Assembly: GCA_965237765.1 (NCBI GenBank)
Contig: OZ250157.1
Location: 124,001 to 188,000 of the forward strand
Direction of reading: 5' to 3'
DNA: 64,000 nt
Source of the DNA: WTGJ01 sp965237765
GTDB taxonomy: Bacteria; Chloroflexota; Anaerolineae; Aggregatilineales; Phototrophicaceae
Shown here: piece after piece, positions 59,941 through 64,000 of the stretch
Layout: every line of letters begins with the position of its first letter
Numbering within the stretch: the stretch's first letter is position 1
Translations under genes and position numbers: made by a program
Notes under the pieces: model-generated
Told to the model about the DNA's origin: nothing
Seen by the model: the letters and a program-made list of their open reading frames with translations, nothing else
The model's database searches: none

Positions 59941-61262
59941 GGGGAAGTGGAAGTCGCTGGCAAGGGTGGGAGGGCCGGCGCGCCATCTTCATCCGGCAAC
60001 ATCGGTGTCGCCACGACTGCGGCAGGAACGAAGGCCGCGTTCGGCGCCACTGCTGCATCCACATCTTCCGCGCAGCGGAAACCTACATCCAGGCGCGCGG
60101 CGTTGGGCTCAAAATCCTGACGGTGCATGGTACGCAAGAAGAAAGGCACCGTATCCCAACTACCACCGCGCGCAACCTTGATGATGCCGTTTCGTGGGCC
60201 GCTCGGGTTGAGGATGGCCTCGGCTCGCGACTGATTCTCGAGCACCAAATAGTAATCCGAGCGGTACCAATCGCTCACCCATTCGGCCACATTGCCTGCC
60301 AAATCCATGATGCCATAGGGACTGGCGCCGCGGCTGCCATAACTGCCCACTTGAACCGCGCCAACTTCCGCAGTCGTGGGCCGGTTGGATTTCGCTAGGC
60401 TCGTATCCCAATAATCGCCCCAGGGATAGATATAATCAGAAACGCCGCGCGCCGCGCGCTCCCATTCGGCTTCTGTCGGCAATCGCCGCCCAATTGCCTC
60501 ACAATATGCCCGCGCACCATACCATGTGACGTTGGCAACCGGCAGGTTCTCTACGAAGAAATCCCGCACGACATATTGGAAGCCATCAAACAGCACGTAG
60601 CTATTCGCTTCCTCACTCGCCGTCGCCAGGCATAGCTCACCGCTACACGCTCGCAGGTGGCTATCTTGGCCGAGCAAATTCAAGAACTCGAGATATTGGC
60701 CATAGGTGACTTCGGTGATTTCCATGCGGAAGGCGTCGACTGTCACGCTATGCTGCGGCATGGAATCAGTACCATATTCGGCTATGCAGGTGCCACCATC
60801 TTGCAAGCAAGCATTCACTGCAGCTGCCAGCTCGCTCGGATTCGTGCCCATGCTAAAGGTGCCCCCATCGATCTGCAGCACTTCGCTGCGGATATTCAAG
60901 AGGACGCCGGCGATCTCACTGCCACTAGCGGCGCCAGGGAGCGGTGGGGCGCTCGCGACCGGTCGGGCTGTTGGCGTTGCGGGCATGGGCGTGGCCGTCG
61001 CCCGGAGCAACGGCGTGGGTGAGATGGGCACGCTCGTTGCTGTGATGATCCAGGGTGTTTGCGACACCGCGGCGGGCGCAAAGGTATCCGCCGTCGCGAT
61101 CACGTGGCGTTCCGACGGCACACCTAGCGTGGCCCATTCGAAGGTTAGCGCCGCCAGGAATAGCGCGGCGGAAAAGCCAAACGCGAGCACAGCACCCATC
61201 ACCAACCAGCGCCAAGCGCCGCCGCCTTCGCGCCGCTTACTCAAACTACGATACTGACTCAT
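59937..61262 (-). CDS. Formylglycine-generating-enzyme (SUMF1/FGE) family protein, membrane-anchored
   Basis: A 441-residue protein. A basic N-terminus and a membrane segment (about residues 20-43) lead to a Thr/Pro-rich linker, then an FGE domain: SEVLQIDGGTFSMGTNPSEL, VTVDAFRMEITEVTYGQYLEFL, NVTWYGARAYCEAIGRRLPTEAEWERAARG, YPWGD, GIMDLAGNVAEWVSDW and VARGGSWDTVPFFLRT. FGE-fold proteins can oxidise a sulfatase cysteine, but many have other roles. A C-terminal Ala/Pro-rich tail follows. The extracytoplasmic location is inferred from the anchor. Confidence 0.85.
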   Translation of the reverse strand: MSQYRSLSKRREGGGAWRWLVMGAVLAFGFSAALFLAALTFEWATLGVPSERHVIATADTFAPAAVSQTPWIITATSVPISPTPLLRATATPMPATPTARPVASAPPLPGAASGSEIAGVLLNIRSEVLQIDGGTFSMGTNPSELAAAVNACLQDGGTCIAEYGTDSMPQHSVTVDAFRMEITEVTYGQYLEFLNLLGQDSHLRACSGELCLATASEEANSYVLFDGFQYVVRDFFVENLPVANVTWYGARAYCEAIGRRLPTEAEWERAARGVSDYIYPWGDYWDTSLAKSNRPTTAEVGAVQVGSYGSRGASPYGIMDLAGNVAEWVSDWYRSDYYLVLENQSRAEAILNPSGPRNGIIKVARGGSWDTVPFFLRTMHRQDFEPNAARLDVGFRCAEDVDAAVAPNAAFVPAAVVATPMLPDEDGAPALPPLPATSTSP

Positions 61263-61288
61263 GCTGAGACCTCAGCCGCGGCCGGCTC

Positions 61289-61361
<73 letters not shown>

Positions 61362-61372
61362 TCGTCCACTCG

Positions 61373-61378
61373 ATTATA
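61373..61378 (-). promoter_or_regulatory. Consensus -10 box of tRNA-Gln
   Basis: Minus-strand TATAAT lies 11 bases upstream of the tRNA-Gln 5' end, the right distance for a transcript start just before the tRNA. I see no good -35 hexamer at 17 bases. Confidence 0.5.
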
Positions 61379-61412
61379 GCGAAGCGGCGTGGCCTGGGCT
61401 AGCAACCATCGC

Positions 61413-61871
61413 CTAAGCTAATAGCAGCCGCGTAGCCAATTCGACGCTCTTCGCCGGGCTCACGTTCACCTGCGTAGCGTCTATCCGGCCCTCAGCGTCT
61501 ACGAGCCAATGCGAGCGGATCACGCCCATATACTTGCGGCCATACATCGAGCGCTCACCCCAGGCGCCCCAGGCTTCCAGCGTTTGATGCTCCGGGTCAG
61601 ATAGCAAATCGTAGGGCAACCCTTCTTTCTCCTGCCAGTGGCGCAGCGCCGCCGGCGCATCGGGGCTAATGCCAAGCACGACCGCGTCAACGTTCTGGAT
61701 TTGCGGATAGGCATCGCGAAAGCCACATGCCTGCTTTGTGCAACCACTCGTGCCCGCTTTGGGATATGCGAAGAGCAGCACCCTCCGTCCGTGGAAATCA
61801 CTCAGGCGGATGGTCTTACCATCTTGATTCGGCAATGCAAAGTCGGGGGCGATATCGCCGACATCAGGCAT
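61413..61871 (-). CDS. bcp: Bcp/PrxQ-type peroxiredoxin
   Basis: A 152-residue thiol peroxidase. The peroxidatic site is YPKAGTSGCTKQACGFRD with Cys44 and resolving Cys49, the 4-residue spacing of PrxQ proteins. IAPDFALPNQDGKTIRLSDFHGRRVLLFAYP starts the fold and YGRKYMGVIRSHWLVDAEG ends it. Reduces hydroperoxides with thioredoxin. Cys44 is followed by Thr as usual. Confidence 0.94.
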   Translation of the reverse strand: MPDVGDIAPDFALPNQDGKTIRLSDFHGRRVLLFAYPKAGTSGCTKQACGFRDAYPQIQNVDAVVLGISPDAPAALRHWQEKEGLPYDLLSDPEHQTLEAWGAWGERSMYGRKYMGVIRSHWLVDAEGRIDATQVNVSPAKSVELATRLLLA

Positions 61872-61894
61872 CGTTGCTTCCTTTGATGAAACGA

Positions 61895-62872
61895 TTAATC
61901 GTAGAGTTCGCGGTTGTTGTGGTATTCGACGAGGAAATCGTCGACCGCGCGCTCTAGGTCATATTCGGGCCGCCAGCCCCATTCCTCCGCAGCATAGCGA
62001 CCATTCAGCGGCTTGCGCAAGAGCAACGAGCGCCGGCGCGTTGCGTCGGTTTCATCGAAGCTCACCTCAGCACCCGGGATTTTGCGCCGCGTCATCTCCG
62101 CCAGATCGGCAGCGGACGGTGCTGGACGAATACCATTCAACAGGTAATTCACGCTGCGGATTTGCTCGCGCGGGGCCTGGGCCAGCTCCAACGTCGCGCG
62201 GACAGCATCCTTAAAATAGAGCACCTCTACGGTCGTTTCTGACGGGACCGGGAAGGTATAGGCTTCACCGCGCGCGCAGGTTTCCAGCACCCAGGAGGTG
62301 AATTGGACAACGCCAGGTGTGCGCACTCCCGGACCCATGATGGATTGATAGCGGATGCCACGGAAATCGAGACCATATTTCGTGCGATAATAGCGCCCGA
62401 GCTGCTCGCCGAAGACCTTTGTCACGCCATAGACCAGTGAGGGACGTTGCGGCGTGCGATCGTTCAGCTCGTCGTGTTGTTCCAGGTCATGGCCAAAGGT
62501 GCCGACCGAACTGGCGAAGATGACTTGCTCGACATCGAAGAGACGTGCCGCTTCCAGCACGTAGAACGTGCCCATCGCGTTGGTCTGGATGGCGCTGGTG
62601 GGATCACCCTCGCAGAGCAACGAGAGCATGGCGCTGAAATGATAGATGACGCGCGGCCGGCTCTGGCGGACGGCGGCCAGCACGTGGCTGAAATTGCCGA
62701 TGTCGCCGCGGATGAAATCGAGGCGGTCGGCGTAGGAGGCGAGCCAACGCTTGGCGCCGGCGCTGCGGTGAAAGATGGTGAGGCGCTCTTCTTCTTCGAG
62801 CAACGGCGGCACGAGCGCCCGCCCGATGAAACCGGTGCCGCCGGTGATGAGGATACCGCTTCGTTCTGTCAT
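61895..62872 (-). CDS. NAD-dependent epimerase/dehydratase family protein
   Basis: A 325-residue extended SDR. Seen: GILITGGTGFIGRALV (cofactor), VIYHFSAMLSLLCEGDP, ASSVGTFGHD (Ser), YGVTKVFGEQ (Tyr-Lys active site) and a nucleotide-sugar C-terminal domain (VNYLLNGIRPAPSAADLAEM). The substrate is probably a sugar nucleotide or similar; which one is not clear. The gene is followed by the Bcp gene (23 bases away), possibly co-transcribed. Confidence 0.87.
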   Translation of the reverse strand: MTERSGILITGGTGFIGRALVPPLLEEEERLTIFHRSAGAKRWLASYADRLDFIRGDIGNFSHVLAAVRQSRPRVIYHFSAMLSLLCEGDPTSAIQTNAMGTFYVLEAARLFDVEQVIFASSVGTFGHDLEQHDELNDRTPQRPSLVYGVTKVFGEQLGRYYRTKYGLDFRGIRYQSIMGPGVRTPGVVQFTSWVLETCARGEAYTFPVPSETTVEVLYFKDAVRATLELAQAPREQIRSVNYLLNGIRPAPSAADLAEMTRRKIPGAEVSFDETDATRRRSLLLRKPLNGRYAAEEWGWRPEYDLERAVDDFLVEYHNNRELYD

Positions 62873-62920
62873 GCGGCGATGGTAGCAGCGGGAGCTAGGA
62901 AGGGCAACAGAAGACTGGGT

Positions 62921-64000
62921 TTAATCATCCAGCCAGGCGAGCATTTCTGGGGTGCAGGAGGCCGGCGGAGTGTCTGGCGCATAATCGGGATGCAAAAACA
63001 AGGCAGCAATAAAATCTTGGCCTTGCTCCCACCCAAAATAACTATACAAATCGGCCGAAGGAATGCATTCCGCTGCGACGAATGAATGTAGATTGATATA
63101 GTTAGCTATTTCCAGCCATCGCTCATGATAACCGAGCAAGAATATGAGCGCTTCGGGAAGTTCAGCATTCCAATTATACGAAAAGATTGGTTCATTCAAG
63201 TGTCGCCCATGGTAATTCAGTCGCAGTGGCATCCCCAAGTAAAAAGGAAAATTTCCAGCAATTTTAATATCCTCTTCAGGCAATATATCGTTAAGTTGGC
63301 GCCCAGCACCAATCATATCTTCCAATTGAATTCGGTTGCGTATTGCAGTGGGCTGTGCCGCTCCTTCGATAGCTTGCCCTTCGTACACCGTCAAGACAGC
63401 AACCAGAAAGAGAAGCGCCCCATTCGATATCCGTTTGGGTTGAAAGACTTTAGCGCTGTTTATTCGCCCGCAAATGTCCTGCGAGAAACCGCCGAACCAA
63501 ATTGCAAGGAAAGGCATCCAAAAGACGTAATAGAACTTGTTGGGGTGTGCGCTAATACTGAAAAAGATCAATACACTCCCTATAAAAATCGATAGCAAGA
63601 TCAGATCAGCTCGTCGTCGTCTTCCGATCGCCATTGCAACTAAGAAAATATATAGGAGCAATTCCTGAGGGCGTGGGCGGATGATATACAGGCGCAGCGT
63701 CTGATATACATTTTCGAGTATCCTCACAACACCTGTTTTGTCAGTAGAAAACACTTGCAATTCCCAAGCGTAGTTTTGCGTGAAGAGCCTGGGAATATCC
63801 CCAAGGTGGATACCCGGCAAATACACATGATACCAGAGCCAGAATATCGAATATGCCGCACAACCCAGAATAAAATAGGTGAACGCCGGTTTCAGCCGCC
63901 AACGGTAACGGCGGAAATGCCGCAGTTGCTCCCACAGATGCAACAGGCAAAACATGATTGCGAACACGATTCCGTAAAAATGTCCATCGATCGTTGAGAC
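62921..64000 (-). CDS. Glycosyltransferase-like membrane protein, C-terminal part
   Basis: The frame is open to the window edge, so the N-terminus is outside; about 359 residues are seen. STIDGHFYGIV near the edge and several hydrophobic segments (YFILGCAAYSIFWLWYHVY, LLLYIFLVAMAIG, LILLSIFIGSVLIFFSI) suggest a GT39/ArnT-like lipid-linked sugar transferase. The soluble C-terminal ~110 residues are unassigned. The gene is clearly AT-richer than the rest of the window, which hints at acquisition by transfer. Confidence 0.65.
   Translation of the reverse strand, partial: VSTIDGHFYGIVFAIMFCLLHLWEQLRHFRRYRWRLKPAFTYFILGCAAYSIFWLWYHVYLPGIHLGDIPRLFTQNYAWELQVFSTDKTGVVRILENVYQTLRLYIIRPRPQELLLYIFLVAMAIGRRRRADLILLSIFIGSVLIFFSISAHPNKFYYVFWMPFLAIWFGGFSQDICGRINSAKVFQPKRISNGALLFLVAVLTVYEGQAIEGAAQPTAIRNRIQLEDMIGAGRQLNDILPEEDIKIAGNFPFYLGMPLRLNYHGRHLNEPIFSYNWNAELPEALIFLLGYHERWLEIANYINLHSFVAAECIPSADLYSYFGWEQGQDFIAALFLHPDYAPDTPPASCTPEMLAWLDD

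Overview
The window looks like a chromosomal segment of a Chloroflexota (green non-sulfur lineage) bacterium. This is an inference from gene style and content: Liv and Opp import operons with acyl-CoA ligase or DUF917 partners, a PspA-like protein, tandem SSBs with DDIPF tails, and LysM plus lamin-tail surface proteins. No rRNA is present to confirm it. Most of the DNA is about 58-63% GC in the lines I sampled. Two stretches are visibly AT-richer: about 53.7-56.0 kb, and 62.9 kb to the end. There is no CRISPR array, transposase, integrase or phage gene.

Layout. 1-8.7 kb: a branched-chain/acid ABC import operon (livG end, acyl-CoA ligase, livH, livM, binding protein, livF, PaaK-like protein). 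8.7-13.7 kb: Tat-exported deacetylase, recR-ybaB-dnaX, a LysM/lamin-tail protein and a NYN-domain protein. 13.8-14.0 kb: tRNA-Pro, tRNA-Gly and tRNA-Met. 14.0-21.6 kb: DsbA-like protein, rsgA, def, an acyl-CoA carboxylase subunit followed by an AhpD-like gene interrupted by one in-frame TGA, and GDP-mannose dehydratase. 21.6-28.2 kb: two-component pair, GNAT protein, PspA-like pair, and an ECF sigma operon. 28.3-38.7 kb: a nine-gene minus-strand operon with an Opp-type importer, a HyuA-like hydantoinase/oxoprolinase protein and three DUF917 paralogs. 38.8-43.4 kb: homoserine and prephenate dehydrogenases, a degenerate SDR, an orphan HisKA protein and an aromatic amino-acid decarboxylase. 43.4-49.2 kb: rplJ-rplL with an L10 leader, sucCD, two ssb genes and gatB. 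49.3-52.5 kb: a cNMP/PH membrane protein, a YdjC/ChbG-type deacetylase and a Nudix hydrolase. 52.5-55.9 kb: a compact ubiquitin-like conjugation island. 56.2-64 kb: Fbp-type iron ABC importer, FGE-domain protein, tRNA-Gln, Bcp peroxiredoxin, NAD-dependent epimerase and the end of a glycosyltransferase-like membrane protein.

Two items stand out. First, the minus-strand island at 52.5-55.9 kb encodes two E2-like proteins (one frameshifted), a JAMM-protease/E2-like (RWD) fusion whose metal motif reads HxQ instead of HxH, a ThiF/E1-like protein and a small disordered protein. It has no recognisable ubiquitin fold and no CD-NTase. Second, the AhpD-like gene at 19.37-19.95 kb has TGA exactly where the second cysteine of its CxxC-xx-HH centre should be, and the frame stays open afterwards. 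That is the pattern of a selenocysteine (CxxU) protein.

Other regularities: both complete import operons encoded here have a strong hairpin just after the binding-protein gene; all three binding proteins end their signal peptide in an A-Q-D type site without a lipobox; and six convergent gene pairs overlap at their stop codons.
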